A DNA stretch of 62,956 nucleotides from Zemynaea arenosa (GCF_004614185.1 NZ_SPVF01000259.1:1-62956), one strand, 5' to 3'; numbered from the stretch's first letter, positions 47,358 to 56,749 are shown. The notes: generated by a model from the sequence alone, not told the origin. Numbers and translations are program-made.

Positions 47358-48854
47358 ATGCAGCATCCGTTGTTCAGCGTCGCGCAGATCAGGGGCATCG
47401 AGCGGACCGCAGCCGCGGGCCTGGAGCCGGGCATCTTGATGGACCGAGCGGGCCGCGCCGCAGCGGACCACGCGGCGGACCTGCTGGGTCCCGGCACCGG
47501 CCGCGCCGTACTGGTGCTCGCCGGGCCCGGAAACAACGGTGGCGACGCACTGGAAGTGGCGGCCCACCTGGCCGCACGCGAACAGGTCACAGTCATTCAC
47601 CTGCGCGGGGACGGCGCCCAGCCTTCCTTCGAGACCGCGCGCGCCATCGAACGCGCCGGTGCCTCCAGCGCCACCTTCACGGACGCGCTGCCCAGCGCGG
47701 AGCCGGACCTCGTCATCGATGGCCTGTTCGGCATCGGCCTGACACGGCCTCTCGAGGGCCGTGGGCGCGAATTGGTTGACACTATCAACGAATATGGCTG
47801 TCCGGTCCTCGCCCTCGACCTGCCGAGCGGCCTGGATGCCGACACCGGCGCCGTGGTCGGCCCGGACGGCATCGCGGTCCGCGCCTCGCACACCATCACC
47901 TTCATCGGCGACAAGCCCGGCCTGCACACCAACGAGGGCCGCGAGTATGCGGGCCAGGTCGCCGTCGTGGGCCTGGACATATCTCAGGACCAGTTCCCAC
48001 CCGCCACCGCCCTGCTGAGCACCCCGGACCTGTTCGCGCACTGCCTGCGCGCGCGCGGCCAGAACGCCAACAAGGGCACCTTCGGGAACGTGGCCATCGT
48101 CGGCGGCGCGCATGGCATGACCGGCGCGCCGATGCTGGGCGCCCGCGCGGCCCTGTTCACCGGCGCTGGCCGCGTGTTCGCCGCCTTCGTCGATCCCGGC
48201 CCCGCCTACGACAGCACCCAGCCGGAAGTGATGTGCCGCCTCGCCGGCGGTTTCGACTTCGGCACCGCCACACTGGTCCTCGGCCCCGGCATGGGCCATT
48301 CGCCCGACGCCGTGCGCGACCTGTTGCGCGCCTTCGAATCCGCCAGCCCGCTGGTCATCGACGCCGACGCCCTCAATCTCATCGCCAACAGCCCGGACCT
48401 GCAGCAGCGCCTCACCCAGCGCGGCAACGCGATCCTGACGCCGCATCCGCTGGAAGCCGCCCGCCTGCTCGGCATGACGGTCCCCATCGTGCAGGCCGAC
48501 CGCCTGGCCGCCGCCCACGAGCTGGCGGCGCGCTTCAACGCGGTCGCGGTGCTCAAGGGCTCGGGCACCGTGATCGCGCATGGCGATCAGGTGGCGGTCA
48601 ACAGCACTGGCAATCCCGGCCTCGCCACCGCGGGCACCGGCGACGTCCTGGCGGGGATCTGCGGGTCCCTGCTCGCGCAGGGCTGGCCGCTGTGGGAAGC
48701 GGCGCTGGGCGGTGTATGGCTGCATGGCGCTGCTGCGGACCGGCTGGTCCGCCGCGGCATCGGCCCGATCGGCCTCACGGCGGGGGAACTGCCACTGGCC
48801 GCGCGCGCGGTGCTGAATGAACTGGTCAGACGATACGCCCGGCGGCGATCGTGA
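47358..48854 (+). CDS. nnr: Bifunctional NAD(P)H-hydrate epimerase/dehydratase
   Basis: A protein of 498 aa starting MQHPLFSVAQIRGIERTAAAGLEPG at 47358, with AAGGGAG upstream. The N-terminal YjeF_N epimerase domain (1-210) has LVLAGPGNNGGDALEVAAHL and DLPSGLDADTG. The C-terminal carbohydrate-kinase-like dehydratase domain has NKGTFGNVAIVGGAHGMTGAPMLGARAAL, LVLGPGMG, VLKGSGTVIAHGD and NPGLATAGTGDVLAGI. It repairs hydrated NADH and NADPH, using ADP as phosphate acceptor family-wide. Its 3' end overlaps the opposite-strand ABC gene by 29 bp. Confidence 0.95.
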   Translation: MQHPLFSVAQIRGIERTAAAGLEPGILMDRAGRAAADHAADLLGPGTGRAVLVLAGPGNNGGDALEVAAHLAAREQVTVIHLRGDGAQPSFETARAIERAGASSATFTDALPSAEPDLVIDGLFGIGLTRPLEGRGRELVDTINEYGCPVLALDLPSGLDADTGAVVGPDGIAVRASHTITFIGDKPGLHTNEGREYAGQVAVVGLDISQDQFPPATALLSTPDLFAHCLRARGQNANKGTFGNVAIVGGAHGMTGAPMLGARAALFTGAGRVFAAFVDPGPAYDSTQPEVMCRLAGGFDFGTATLVLGPGMGHSPDAVRDLLRAFESASPLVIDADALNLIANSPDLQQRLTQRGNAILTPHPLEAARLLGMTVPIVQADRLAAAHELAARFNAVAVLKGSGTVIAHGDQVAVNSTGNPGLATAGTGDVLAGICGSLLAQGWPLWEAALGGVWLHGAAADRLVRRGIGPIGLTAGELPLAARAVLNELVRRYARRRS

Positions 48855-49554
48855 TGGTGCGGCCGCAGCGCGCCGCAATCGAGGGGTCGTGGGTCACCAG
48901 GACCAGGGTGGATCCGCGCTCGCGGTTCAATTCAAACATCAGCTGGATGATCGCCTCGCCGGTGGCCGCGTCGAGGCTACCGGTCGGCTCGTCCGCAAAC
49001 AGCAGCGGCGGTTCGGTCACGAAGGCGCGGGCCAGCGCCACGCGCTGCTGCTCGCCGCCCGATAGATACTTCGGATAATGCCGCAGGCGGGTGGACAGGC
49101 CGACCCGGTCCAGCATCGCCGCCGCTTTCTCCCTGGCCTGCGGATCGCCGCGCAATTCCAGCGGCAGCATCACATTTTCCAGCGCGTTCAGGTGCGCCAG
49201 CAGTTGAAAAGACTGGAACACGAACCCAAGTTCTTTCTTGCGCAGGGCGGCCCGGCCGTCCTCGTCGAGGGCAAAGATGTCGGTCCCGTGGATGAGCACC
49301 TGGCCGGTGGATGGCGTGTCCAGCCCCGCCAGCAGGCCAAGAAGGGTGGACTTGCCCGACCCCGAGGCCCCGACAATGGCGAGCGTCTCAGCCGCTTGCA
49401 CGGTAAAATCCACATGATGCAGGATGGTGAGTTCACCACTCGCATCGGTCACCGTCTTCGAGAGGTTCACCACCTCGATGGCCGCTGCCGATGCCGATTG
49501 GGGCGCCGGCCCGCCTGCCGCTACTTTTCTGGAAGCTTCTTCGATGTCACGCAT
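48826..49554 (-). CDS. ABC transporter ATP-binding protein (YbbA/LolD-like)
   Basis: A protein of 242 aa. Walker A GASGSGKST (62-70), Q-loop FVFQSFQLLAHLNALENVMLPLELRG, signature LSGGEQQRVALARA, Walker B PLLFADEPTGSLD. It belongs to the MacB/LolD/YbbA group. The opposite-strand neighbour is an arylesterase (tesA-like), the same divergent tesA-ybbA pairing as in E. coli. No permease gene (YbbP) is in the window after it, so the partner subunit is missing locally. The start is uncertain: no ribosome site precedes 49554, and the first 22 residues are poorly conserved in character. Confidence 0.82.
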   Translation of the reverse strand: MRDIEEASRKVAAGGPAPQSASAAAIEVVNLSKTVTDASGELTILHHVDFTVQAAETLAIVGASGSGKSTLLGLLAGLDTPSTGQVLIHGTDIFALDEDGRAALRKKELGFVFQSFQLLAHLNALENVMLPLELRGDPQAREKAAAMLDRVGLSTRLRHYPKYLSGGEQQRVALARAFVTEPPLLFADEPTGSLDAATGEAIIQLMFELNRERGSTLVLVTHDPSIAARCGRTITIAAGRIV

Positions 49555-50188
49555 GCTTGATCAGTTCAAAAGATGGGCCGCCACCGGCCTGCTGCTGCTG
49601 GGCGCCGCCGCGCCGGCGACCGCCTATTCTGCCCCAAAAACCGTCCTTGTGTTGGGCGACAGCCTGTCGGCTGAATACGGCCTGGCGCGGGGAACCGGCT
49701 GGGTTGCGCTGGCGGAGCAGAAGCTGAAGGCGGAAAAGGTGGACGCCACCATCGTCAACGCCAGCATCAGCGGCGAAACCACCAGCGGTGGCCGGGCGCG
49801 CCTCGCGGCCCTGGTCAAGCAGTACCGTCCGGACGCGTTGGTGATCGAACTCGGTGCCAACGACGGCTTGCGGGGCCTGCCGGTGCCCGCGGCCGAGGCC
49901 AACCTGCGCGCGATGATCGAGCTGGCGCAGCAAAACAAGGCGCGCGTCCTGCTGGTCGGCATGCAGATCCCACCCAACTATGGCCGCGACTACACCCAGC
50001 GCTTCACCGGCATGTACGGCAAGCTGGCCAAGGAGCTCAAGGTCCCGCTGGTCCCCTTCATGCTGGAAGGCGTGGCCGACAAGCCGGCCCTGTTCCAGCA
50101 GGACCGCATGCACCCGACCGCACAGGCCCATCCGGCCATCCTGGCCAACATCTGGCCCTCCTTCGTACAACTGGTGCAGGGACGATGA
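49544..50188 (+). CDS. tesA: Arylesterase/thioesterase, SGNH hydrolase (TesA-like)
   Basis: A protein of 214 aa starting MSRMLDQFKRWAATGLLLLGAAAPATAYS, with a signal peptide, so it is periplasmic. Block I VLGDSLSAEYGL, block III ELGANDGLRG, block V DRMHPTAQAHPAI carrying the Asp-His pair. It hydrolyses acyl esters and thioesters. The start at 49544 has GGAAG 8 nt upstream and overlaps the divergent ABC gene start by 11 bp. Its stop overlaps the mnmH start (ATGA). Confidence 0.9.
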   Translation: MSRMLDQFKRWAATGLLLLGAAAPATAYSAPKTVLVLGDSLSAEYGLARGTGWVALAEQKLKAEKVDATIVNASISGETTSGGRARLAALVKQYRPDALVIELGANDGLRGLPVPAAEANLRAMIELAQQNKARVLLVGMQIPPNYGRDYTQRFTGMYGKLAKELKVPLVPFMLEGVADKPALFQQDRMHPTAQAHPAILANIWPSFVQLVQGR

Positions 50189-51252
50189 GCGAACGCGCCC
50201 CCAAGTATCCGCAGGTGATGTCCGCCGCCGAGGCGATCGCCAATCTCGATCAATTCGACGCCATCATCGACGCGCGCAGCCCCTCCGAGTACGCGGAGGA
50301 CCACCTGCCCGGCGCCGTGAACTACCCGGTGCTGGATGACGAAGAACGGGCCCGTGTCGGTACCATCTACAAGCAGGTCAACCCGTTCGAGGCCAAGAAG
50401 ATCGGGGCGGCGCTGGTTTCCAAGAACATCGGCCTCCACATCGAGCACCACATGCAGGGCTACCCGCGCGAATGGCGCCCGCTGGTGTACTGCTGGCGCG
50501 GCGGCAGCCGCAGTGGCGCGATGGCCATCATCCTCGCCAAGATCGGCTGGCCCGTGGTGCAGCTGGAAGGCGGCTACAAGGCCTACCGCGGTGAAGTGAA
50601 TACCGCGCTGGCGGAGCGCCCGCCGCACCAGTTCCGCGTGGTGTGCGGCACCACCGGCAGCGGCAAGAGCCGCCTGCTGCAAACGCTGGCCCGCCTCGGC
50701 GCCCAGGTGCTGGACCTGGAGCAGCTGGCCGCCCACCGCGGCTCGGTGCTGGGCCACCTGCCGGACGAGCCGCAGCCGACGCAAAAACTGTTCGAGACCC
50801 ACGTCTGGGACAAGCTGCGCACCTTCGATCCTGCGCGCCCGGTGTTCGTGGAATCGGAAAGTAAAAAAGTGGGTAACCTGCGGGTGCCGGATGCGCTCAT
50901 GGAATCGATGCGCCAATCGCCCTGCATCGCCCTGGAGCTCGCGCGCGAACAGCGCGTCCAGCTGCTGATGGAGGACTACCATCATTTCGTCGACAACCCG
51001 GCCGTGCTCAACACGCAGCTGGACTGCCTGGTCAAGCTGCACGGGCATGAACGCATCAAGGCCTGGCACGACCTGGCCAATGGCGGGCGGATGCCGGAAC
51101 TGGTGGACGAGCTTCTGCGCGACCATTACGACCCGGCCTACACGCGCTCCATCTTCCGCAACTTCGTGAAGTACAACGAGGCGGATCCGCTCGAGCTCAC
51201 CGGCATCGGCGAGGCAGACTTCGAGCGCGCAGCGCGCCGCTTGATGGCCTGA
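50185..51252 (+). CDS. mnmH: tRNA 2-selenouridine synthase
   Basis: A protein of 355 aa. An N-terminal rhodanese domain carries the active cysteine C103 in VYCWRGGSRSGA, and a P-loop domain has GTTGSGKS (155-162). The later blocks ESESKKVGNLRVPDALMESM and DYHHFVDNP are typical. It first geranylates 2-thiouridine at tRNA wobble position 34 and then inserts selenium from selenophosphate. No selD, selA or selB lies in the window. It is coupled to tesA. Confidence 0.93.
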   Translation: MSERAPKYPQVMSAAEAIANLDQFDAIIDARSPSEYAEDHLPGAVNYPVLDDEERARVGTIYKQVNPFEAKKIGAALVSKNIGLHIEHHMQGYPREWRPLVYCWRGGSRSGAMAIILAKIGWPVVQLEGGYKAYRGEVNTALAERPPHQFRVVCGTTGSGKSRLLQTLARLGAQVLDLEQLAAHRGSVLGHLPDEPQPTQKLFETHVWDKLRTFDPARPVFVESESKKVGNLRVPDALMESMRQSPCIALELAREQRVQLLMEDYHHFVDNPAVLNTQLDCLVKLHGHERIKAWHDLANGGRMPELVDELLRDHYDPAYTRSIFRNFVKYNEADPLELTGIGEADFERAARRLMA

Positions 51253-51313
51253 TCGCCTGAAAGGCCGCTGGTCTGACGCGGCGCGGCACGCCGATCCCGG
51301 ATCTACAAACGAC

Positions 51314-51338
51314 AACGGCTCGCGATTTGCGAGCCGTT
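51314..51338. terminator. Bidirectional hairpin between mnmH and ppiD
   Basis: A 10-bp perfect stem, AACGGCTCGC (51314-51323) and GCGAGCCGTT (51329-51338), with a GATTT loop. It sits between the convergent stops of mnmH and ppiD and could serve both; the T-tracts are short. Confidence 0.75.
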
Positions 51339-51358
51339 ATGCTTTGAAGCGGGCGGAA

Positions 51359-53275
51359 TTACTGCGGTGCGCCCTGCTGCTGCGCCGTCGCCGGCGCGTG
51401 ATTGACCTTGGTCTTGGCCTTGTGCTTCAGGGCCTCGATGTAGCCATACATCTCCTGCTGGCCGATGGCCGCGCCAATCTGCTGGGCCAGTCCCTGGCGC
51501 CGCGCCGGATCCTGCTCGGCAGGCTGCTGCACCTTGTTGATGCGGTAGACGCCGTAGCCGGTGCCCGGCAGCTCCACGCCCACGTAGGCCGGCAGCTTGC
51601 TGGTATCGGCTTTCATGACGGCCATCGCAGCAGCCGGTACGAACGGCGGCTCCTTGGTGCGGGTGACGATCTTGGCTTCGCCGAAGCCGGTCGCGTCGCC
51701 GGAGGCCTTGACGGCGGCCAGCTTGGCTTCACCCGCGGCCTTGGCCAGGCGGGTCGCTTCTTCCTGCGTCACGCGCTGGCGGATCACGTCGGCCACTTCG
51801 GCCAGCGGCTTCTTGGTGGCGGGCTTGAAGTCGACGATGCGGCCCGCGACCAGCGTGCTCGGTGCCACTTCCACTGCTTCCGTATTGCGCTTGTTCTTGA
51901 TGACGTCATCGGTGAACAGCGCCTTCAGGAACTTCGGATTGTTCCACGGTGCGCCTTGCGCGGCCGGATTCGGGTTGCGGGTCACGCCGTCCGCGGTCTG
52001 CACGGTCAGTTTCAGCTTGTCCGCCACCGGCTTCAAGCTGTCCGCCTGCTCGTACACGGTGTTACCGAAGGCTTCGGCCAGCTCCGAGTACTTCTTCGAC
52101 ATCTTCTGCTTCTTCAGCTCCGTCGCGATTTCCGGCTTGGCTTCTTCCAGCGTGCGCTGGCCGGCCGCCTTGATGTCGGTGACCGTGATGATGTGATAGC
52201 CGTACTCCGACTCCACCAGGTTGCTGATCTCGCCCTGCTTGAGCGCATAGATCGAATCTTCCACCGGCTTGACGAAAGCGCCCTTCTCGACCACGCCCAG
52301 GTCACCGCCCTGCTCCGCCGAACCCGGGTCCTGCGAATTGGTCTTGGCCAGCTTGGCGAAATCGGCCGGGTTCTTCTTCACTTCCGCGAGGATGGCTTCG
52401 GCCTTGGCCTTGGCGGCGGCCTTCTCGGCGGCGCTGCCGTCCTTCTTCACCAGGATCAGGATATGGCTTGCGCGGCGCTGCTCGCCCGACTTGAAGCGCG
52501 CGATGTTCTTGTTGTAGAAGTCCGCGATCTCGGCGTCGCTCACCGTCACCTGGCCTTCCACGGCCGCGCCGTCGAACACCACGTATTCGATCTTGGCCTG
52601 TTCCGGCACCTGGAACAAGGCGGCGTTCTTGTCGTAGTAGGCCTTGACCATGTCGTCGGTGACCTTCACCTGGCTCACGTAGTTCGCGGCCGGGAACAGC
52701 ATCTCCTGCGCTTCACGTTCCTGCTGGGTGATGTCGGCCAGGCGGTTGGCCACGGTGCGCGGCGCAAAGCTGGTCGCTTCCACGCCTGCGGCAAACTGCT
52801 GGCTCAGGAGCTGGCGACGGACCATCTGGTCCAGGCCCTGCGTCGTCAGGCCCTGCTGGGCGGCGATGGCCTGGTAGCGCGCCACGTCGAAGTTCCCCAG
52901 ATCGTCCTTGATGTTCTCGCGGTAGAACTTGGCCAGGGCCTCATCGCTCACCGTCAGGTGGCGCTTGGTGATTTCCGCATCGATGGCGCGCTGCGCGATC
53001 AGGTTATCGAGGATGTTCTGGCGCGCTTCCGGCGTCTCCAGCATCTTCGGATCGAACTGCGGGCCGTAGGTCTGGCGCAGGCGGTCGGTCTGGTCGCGCA
53101 GGGCCTTGTCGAATTCCTGCTGGGTGACCGGCTGGCCGCCGACCGTCGCGATGGCATCGGAGTTGCCGCCGAATCCCTTATAGCTGCTGATACCGACCAG
53201 GACGAAGGACGGCACGATCAGCACCGCCAGGAAGATCTGCATCAGGCGCTGGTGGGTACGGATAAATTCAAACAT
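51359..53275 (-). CDS. ppiD: Periplasmic folding factor PpiD (SurA-like parvulin)
   Basis: A protein of 638 aa starting MFEFIRTHQRLMQIFLAVLIVPSFVLVGISS at 53275, with one membrane anchor at residues 12-34 and a large periplasmic part. The SurA_N-like segment (IATVGGQPVTQQEFDKALRDQTDRLRQTYGPQFDPKML) precedes a parvulin domain (RRASHILILVKKDGSAAEKAAAKAKAEAILAEVKK, GGDLGVVEKGAFVKPVEDSIYALKQGEISNLVESEYGYHIITVTDI). The C-terminal region has a second degenerate isomerase-like fold. PpiD works with the Sec translocon on newly exported proteins. In related genomes it usually neighbours hupB and tRNA-Asp, here 5.7 kb away. Confidence 0.93.
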   Translation of the reverse strand: MFEFIRTHQRLMQIFLAVLIVPSFVLVGISSYKGFGGNSDAIATVGGQPVTQQEFDKALRDQTDRLRQTYGPQFDPKMLETPEARQNILDNLIAQRAIDAEITKRHLTVSDEALAKFYRENIKDDLGNFDVARYQAIAAQQGLTTQGLDQMVRRQLLSQQFAAGVEATSFAPRTVANRLADITQQEREAQEMLFPAANYVSQVKVTDDMVKAYYDKNAALFQVPEQAKIEYVVFDGAAVEGQVTVSDAEIADFYNKNIARFKSGEQRRASHILILVKKDGSAAEKAAAKAKAEAILAEVKKNPADFAKLAKTNSQDPGSAEQGGDLGVVEKGAFVKPVEDSIYALKQGEISNLVESEYGYHIITVTDIKAAGQRTLEEAKPEIATELKKQKMSKKYSELAEAFGNTVYEQADSLKPVADKLKLTVQTADGVTRNPNPAAQGAPWNNPKFLKALFTDDVIKNKRNTEAVEVAPSTLVAGRIVDFKPATKKPLAEVADVIRQRVTQEEATRLAKAAGEAKLAAVKASGDATGFGEAKIVTRTKEPPFVPAAAMAVMKADTSKLPAYVGVELPGTGYGVYRINKVQQPAEQDPARRQGLAQQIGAAIGQQEMYGYIEALKHKAKTKVNHAPATAQQQGAPQ

Positions 53276-53397
53276 GGGTGGATGTTGGGGGTTGCGAGTG
53301 ACCGGCGAGTATAGCACGGCCCTATTGCTCATTCCATATCCCCAAAGGCCGTGGCTGCCCTCCTGCCGGGCAGCACTTCCGGCGCCTCTCGGTTAAG

Positions 53398-53823
53398 ATG
53401 TCAACGCCCCAGAATTCCTACCCGAAGCCGATGAGCCACAACGCCAACGCCGCCCCCTGCATCCTCGTGGTGGAAGACGACGAACATATCGCCCAGGTCC
53501 TCAAGTTCATGCTGGAGCGCCAGGGCTACCAGGCCACCCTGTGCGCCGATGGGGCCACGGCCCGCAGCCATATTGCCAGCCAGCCCGCGGCCGCGCTGGT
53601 GCTGCTGGACGTGATGCTGCCCCATGTCGATGGCTTCGAGCTAGTGGGCCTGATCCGCCGGAATGAAGACTGGCGCGATACCCCAATCATCATGCTGACC
53701 GCGAAGAACATGGAGACCGACATTGTGCGCGCGCTGGACGCGGGCGCCAGCGACTACATCGCCAAGCCGTTCCAGCCCAACGAGCTGCTGGCCCGCATCC
53801 GGCGCCACGTGCGGCCCCGCTAG
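53398..53823 (+). CDS. Single-domain response regulator 1
   Basis: A protein of 141 aa, one receiver domain and no output domain. Acidic pocket E26/D27/D28 (VVEDDEH), phospho-acceptor D71 (LVLLDVMLPHVDGFEL), T in IIMLTAKN, and K in DYIAKPFQP. All catalytic positions are intact. It is the first gene of the rightward cassette, 15 bp before the HEAT-repeat gene. The start has no clear ribosome site; a later ATG (53431) is also possible. Confidence 0.92.
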   Translation: MSTPQNSYPKPMSHNANAAPCILVVEDDEHIAQVLKFMLERQGYQATLCADGATARSHIASQPAAALVLLDVMLPHVDGFELVGLIRRNEDWRDTPIIMLTAKNMETDIVRALDAGASDYIAKPFQPNELLARIRRHVRPR

Positions 53824-53838
53824 ACCCGAAGCGCACGG

Positions 53839-54903
53839 ATGACGAGCACGCAGGCGACTGATCCCTGGGTCCTGGCCGCGCTATGGACCGGGACCGCCGC
53901 GCTGGCCCTCACGCTGGTGCTGGCCGCGGAGATCGTGTTCCTGCGCATCCGCATGCGGCGTGCGGCGCGGCGCGAGCAGGCCGTGATCCAGCAATGGCGC
54001 CCACTGTTCGCCGCGGCCATCGCGGAGGACCAGCCCCGCCACGTCCCGCGCGTGGCGCGCCAGGACCGTGTCGCCTTCCTCAAGCTGTGGGTGCATTTGC
54101 AGGCATCCCTGCGCGGGAGCGCAAGCCGGGGGCTGATCGAGATCGGCCTGCGCGCCCGGGCTGATCGCGCAGCCCTGCGCCTGCTGGCCGGTGGCAATCG
54201 CTCCGAAGCACTGCTGGGCATCCTGACCCTGGGCCACCTGCGCGATGCCCGCCACTGGGACGCGCTGGTCCTCCATCTCGATGCCAATGACAGCCTGCTC
54301 TCCATCTACACCGGCTGGGCCATGGTGCAGGCCGACCCGTGGCGCGCGGCGGACATGCTGGTGCCGCGGGTGCTGGTGCGGGCCGACTGGCCGCTGGCGC
54401 AAGTGGTGACCATCATGCAGGACGGCGGCGCGCCGCTGCTGCACGCGCTGGAAGCCCGCCTGCCCGCTCTCACCGATGGCGCCCTGCTGCGCGCCCTGCG
54501 CATTATGGAAGGCCTGCGCGCCACCCTTCCGCCGGAGCTGCACGAGCGTCTGCTGGGCGATCCCTCGATGGATGTGTTGATCGCCGCGCTGCGCCTGGCC
54601 GCCGGGCCGGGCGTTCTTCCGCGCGTGCGCGCCCTGGCCGCGCACGAGGACTGGCGCGTGCGGGTACACGCTGCGCGCACCCTTGGCCGTATCGGCGAAT
54701 CGGAAGACGTGGACCGCCTGCGCACCCTGCTCGCCGATTCCGAATGGTGGGTGCGCCACCGCGCCGCCGAGGCGCTGGCCAGCCTGCCCTTCCTCACACC
54801 GCCCGACCTGGAGCACATGGCCGGCGAGCTGCAGGACCGCTACGGCTCCGCAATGCTGCGCCACATCCTGGCCCTCGCCCCAAGCACGGGAGCACGCGCA
54901 TGA
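53839..54903 (+). CDS. Membrane-anchored HEAT-repeat protein
   Basis: A protein of 354 aa. One N-terminal membrane helix (WVLAALWTGTAALALTLVLAAEIVFL, about 10-35) is followed by a basic stretch and a long helical solenoid. Four to six HEAT-like repeats are visible near the C-terminus (DVLIAALRLAAGPGVLPRVRALAAHEDWRVRVHAARTLGRIGESEDVDRLRTLLADSEWWVRHRAAEALASL). Its stop overlaps the glycosyltransferase start by 4 bp. A cytoplasmic HEAT platform next to a synthase suggests a scaffold that binds the receivers or the glycosyltransferase. Confidence 0.82.
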   Translation: MTSTQATDPWVLAALWTGTAALALTLVLAAEIVFLRIRMRRAARREQAVIQQWRPLFAAAIAEDQPRHVPRVARQDRVAFLKLWVHLQASLRGSASRGLIEIGLRARADRAALRLLAGGNRSEALLGILTLGHLRDARHWDALVLHLDANDSLLSIYTGWAMVQADPWRAADMLVPRVLVRADWPLAQVVTIMQDGGAPLLHALEARLPALTDGALLRALRIMEGLRATLPPELHERLLGDPSMDVLIAALRLAAGPGVLPRVRALAAHEDWRVRVHAARTLGRIGESEDVDRLRTLLADSEWWVRHRAAEALASLPFLTPPDLEHMAGELQDRYGSAMLRHILALAPSTGARA

Positions 54904-56339
54904 ACTGGCACCCGAACTGGCACCTGATCCTGGTGGACTTCATCACCTGGTTCGTGATCGGCTACTTCGTGATCCTGAACCTGAGCTACCTGACGCTGAA
55001 CCTGATCTCCATCGTCGCCCTGCGCCGCCGCGCACAGGAGAAACTGCTGGACGACCTGCCGCAGATCTACTCGGGCCTGGAGCCGCCCATCAGCGTGCTG
55101 GTTCCGGCCTACAACGAGGAAGCGACCATTGCGGCCTCGGTGCGTTCGATGCTGCAGCTCTCCTATGCGGACTATGAAGTCATCGTCATCAACGACGGCT
55201 CGGCCGACCGCACCATCGAAGTGCTGATCGAGGAATTCAGCCTGCTGCCCTATCCGGAAGCCTACCGCGTGCAGGTGCCCTGCCAGCCCATTAAGCAGAT
55301 CTACCGCTCCACCCGCTACCCCAACCTGCGCGTGATCGACAAGGCCAATGGCGGCAAGGCGGACGCGCTCAACGCAGGTATCAATGCGGCGCGCTGCCCG
55401 CTGTTCTGCGGCGTGGATGCCGATTCCATCCTGCAGCGGGACAGCCTGCAGCGCGTGGTCCGACCCTTCCTGCGCGACCCGACTGTGATCGCCACCGGCG
55501 GCACCGTTCGCATCGCCAATGGCTGCAAGGTGCAAGGCGGCTTCCTCACCGAAGTGGGCCTGCCGCGGAACACCTGGGCGCAGTACCAGGTGGTCGAGTA
55601 CCTGCGCGCCTTCCTGTTCGGGCGCCTCGGCTGGTCTGCCATGAACGGAATGCTGATCGTGTCCGGCGCCTTCGGCATCTTCCGCAAGGACGCGGTGGTG
55701 AAAGCGGGCGGCTACCTCCCGCGCACCATCGGCGAGGACATGGAGCTGGTGGTGCGCATGCACCGGCTGATGCGGCACACCCGCGAACCATATCGCATCG
55801 AATTCGTGCCCGACCCTATCTGCTGGACCGAGGCACCCGAGGACCGGGCCACGCTGCGCAACCAGCGCATCCGCTGGCAGCGCGGCCTGGGCGAGAGCCT
55901 CACAAACAACTGGGGCCTCATGTTCGGGCCCAATGGCGGCGTGCCGGGCTACCTGGCGTTTCCCTTCTTCGTTCTGTTCGAGTGGCTAGGGCCGCTGGTG
56001 GAACTGGGCGGCTATGTATTCATGGTGGTGGCTTTCATCTTTGGCTGGGTGTCGGTGCAGGCGCTCTTTGCCTTCCTGCTGGTCGCCATCGGCCTGGGGA
56101 TCCTGCTGTCGGCCTCCGGCCTGCTGCTGGAAGAGATCTCCTTCCACATCTACCCGCGCGGCAGCCAGCTGCTGCGGCTGGGCGCCATCGTCATCCTGGA
56201 GAACTTTGGCTACCGCCAGTTGAACAGCTGGTGGCGGCTGGTCGGCCTGTTCCAATGGGCGCGCCAGAAGGAAGCCCAATGGGGCACCATGAAACGCCAG
56301 GGCAGCTGGCAAACCCGCCACCCGGAGGACAAGCCATGA
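54900..56339 (+). CDS. Processive family 2 glycosyltransferase
   Basis: A protein of 479 aa. An N-terminal hydrophobic pair (10-40) precedes a GT-A domain: PPISVLVPAYNEEATI (62-77), D99 in INDGSADRT, substrate block GGKADALNAG, DAD at 173-175, acid GED at 278-280, and QRIRW (Q322-W326), the QxxRW signature of processive synthases. At least two or three C-terminal helices follow (YLAFPFFVLFEWLGPLVEL, MVVAFIFGWVSVQALFAFLLVAIGLGILL). It resembles PgaC, hyaluronan and cellulose synthases and should polymerise and export a surface glycan. The sugar is unknown. It is coupled at both ends (ATGA) to the HEAT and receiver genes. Confidence 0.9.
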   Translation: MNWHPNWHLILVDFITWFVIGYFVILNLSYLTLNLISIVALRRRAQEKLLDDLPQIYSGLEPPISVLVPAYNEEATIAASVRSMLQLSYADYEVIVINDGSADRTIEVLIEEFSLLPYPEAYRVQVPCQPIKQIYRSTRYPNLRVIDKANGGKADALNAGINAARCPLFCGVDADSILQRDSLQRVVRPFLRDPTVIATGGTVRIANGCKVQGGFLTEVGLPRNTWAQYQVVEYLRAFLFGRLGWSAMNGMLIVSGAFGIFRKDAVVKAGGYLPRTIGEDMELVVRMHRLMRHTREPYRIEFVPDPICWTEAPEDRATLRNQRIRWQRGLGESLTNNWGLMFGPNGGVPGYLAFPFFVLFEWLGPLVELGGYVFMVVAFIFGWVSVQALFAFLLVAIGLGILLSASGLLLEEISFHIYPRGSQLLRLGAIVILENFGYRQLNSWWRLVGLFQWARQKEAQWGTMKRQGSWQTRHPEDKP

Positions 56340-56749
56340 GCGGACTGGAAGGAACATCGGTGGTGATCGTCGAGGACGACGAGCATATCGCGGCCGTCCT
56401 GGAATTCATCGTGGGGCGGCTCGGATGCCAGCCAAGCATGATCAACGATGGCGCGGCAGCGCGCGAGTACATCATTACCGCCGCGCCGCCTGACCTGATC
56501 CTGCTGGACATGATGCTGCCGCAGGTGACCGGCATGCAGTTGCTGGCGCAGATCCGCGCGCAGCCTGCGTGGCAGCGCACCGTGGTGGCGATGCTCTCGG
56601 CCCGGCATGACGAAGCCGACGTGACGGCCGCCCGCGCAGCCGGGGCCAATGACTACCTGCTCAAGCCTTTCGAACCGCAGCAGCTGATGGAGCGCCTGCG
56701 CGCGCTGCTGTCGTCTCGGACCAGTCAAACCTCCGGCAGCTCGACGTAG
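56336..56749 (+). CDS. Single-domain response regulator 2
   Basis: A protein of 137 aa, again a lone receiver. Acidic pocket E13/D14/D15, acceptor D58 (LILLDMMLPQVTGMQL), S in AMLSARHDE in place of Thr, and K in DYLLKPFEPQQ. It resembles receiver 1 in its VEDDEHIA opening and is probably a paralogue. It overlaps the glycosyltransferase stop (ATGA) and the histidine kinase 3' end by 25 bp. Confidence 0.92.
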   Translation: MSGLEGTSVVIVEDDEHIAAVLEFIVGRLGCQPSMINDGAAAREYIITAAPPDLILLDMMLPQVTGMQLLAQIRAQPAWQRTVVAMLSARHDEADVTAARAAGANDYLLKPFEPQQLMERLRALLSSRTSQTSGSST

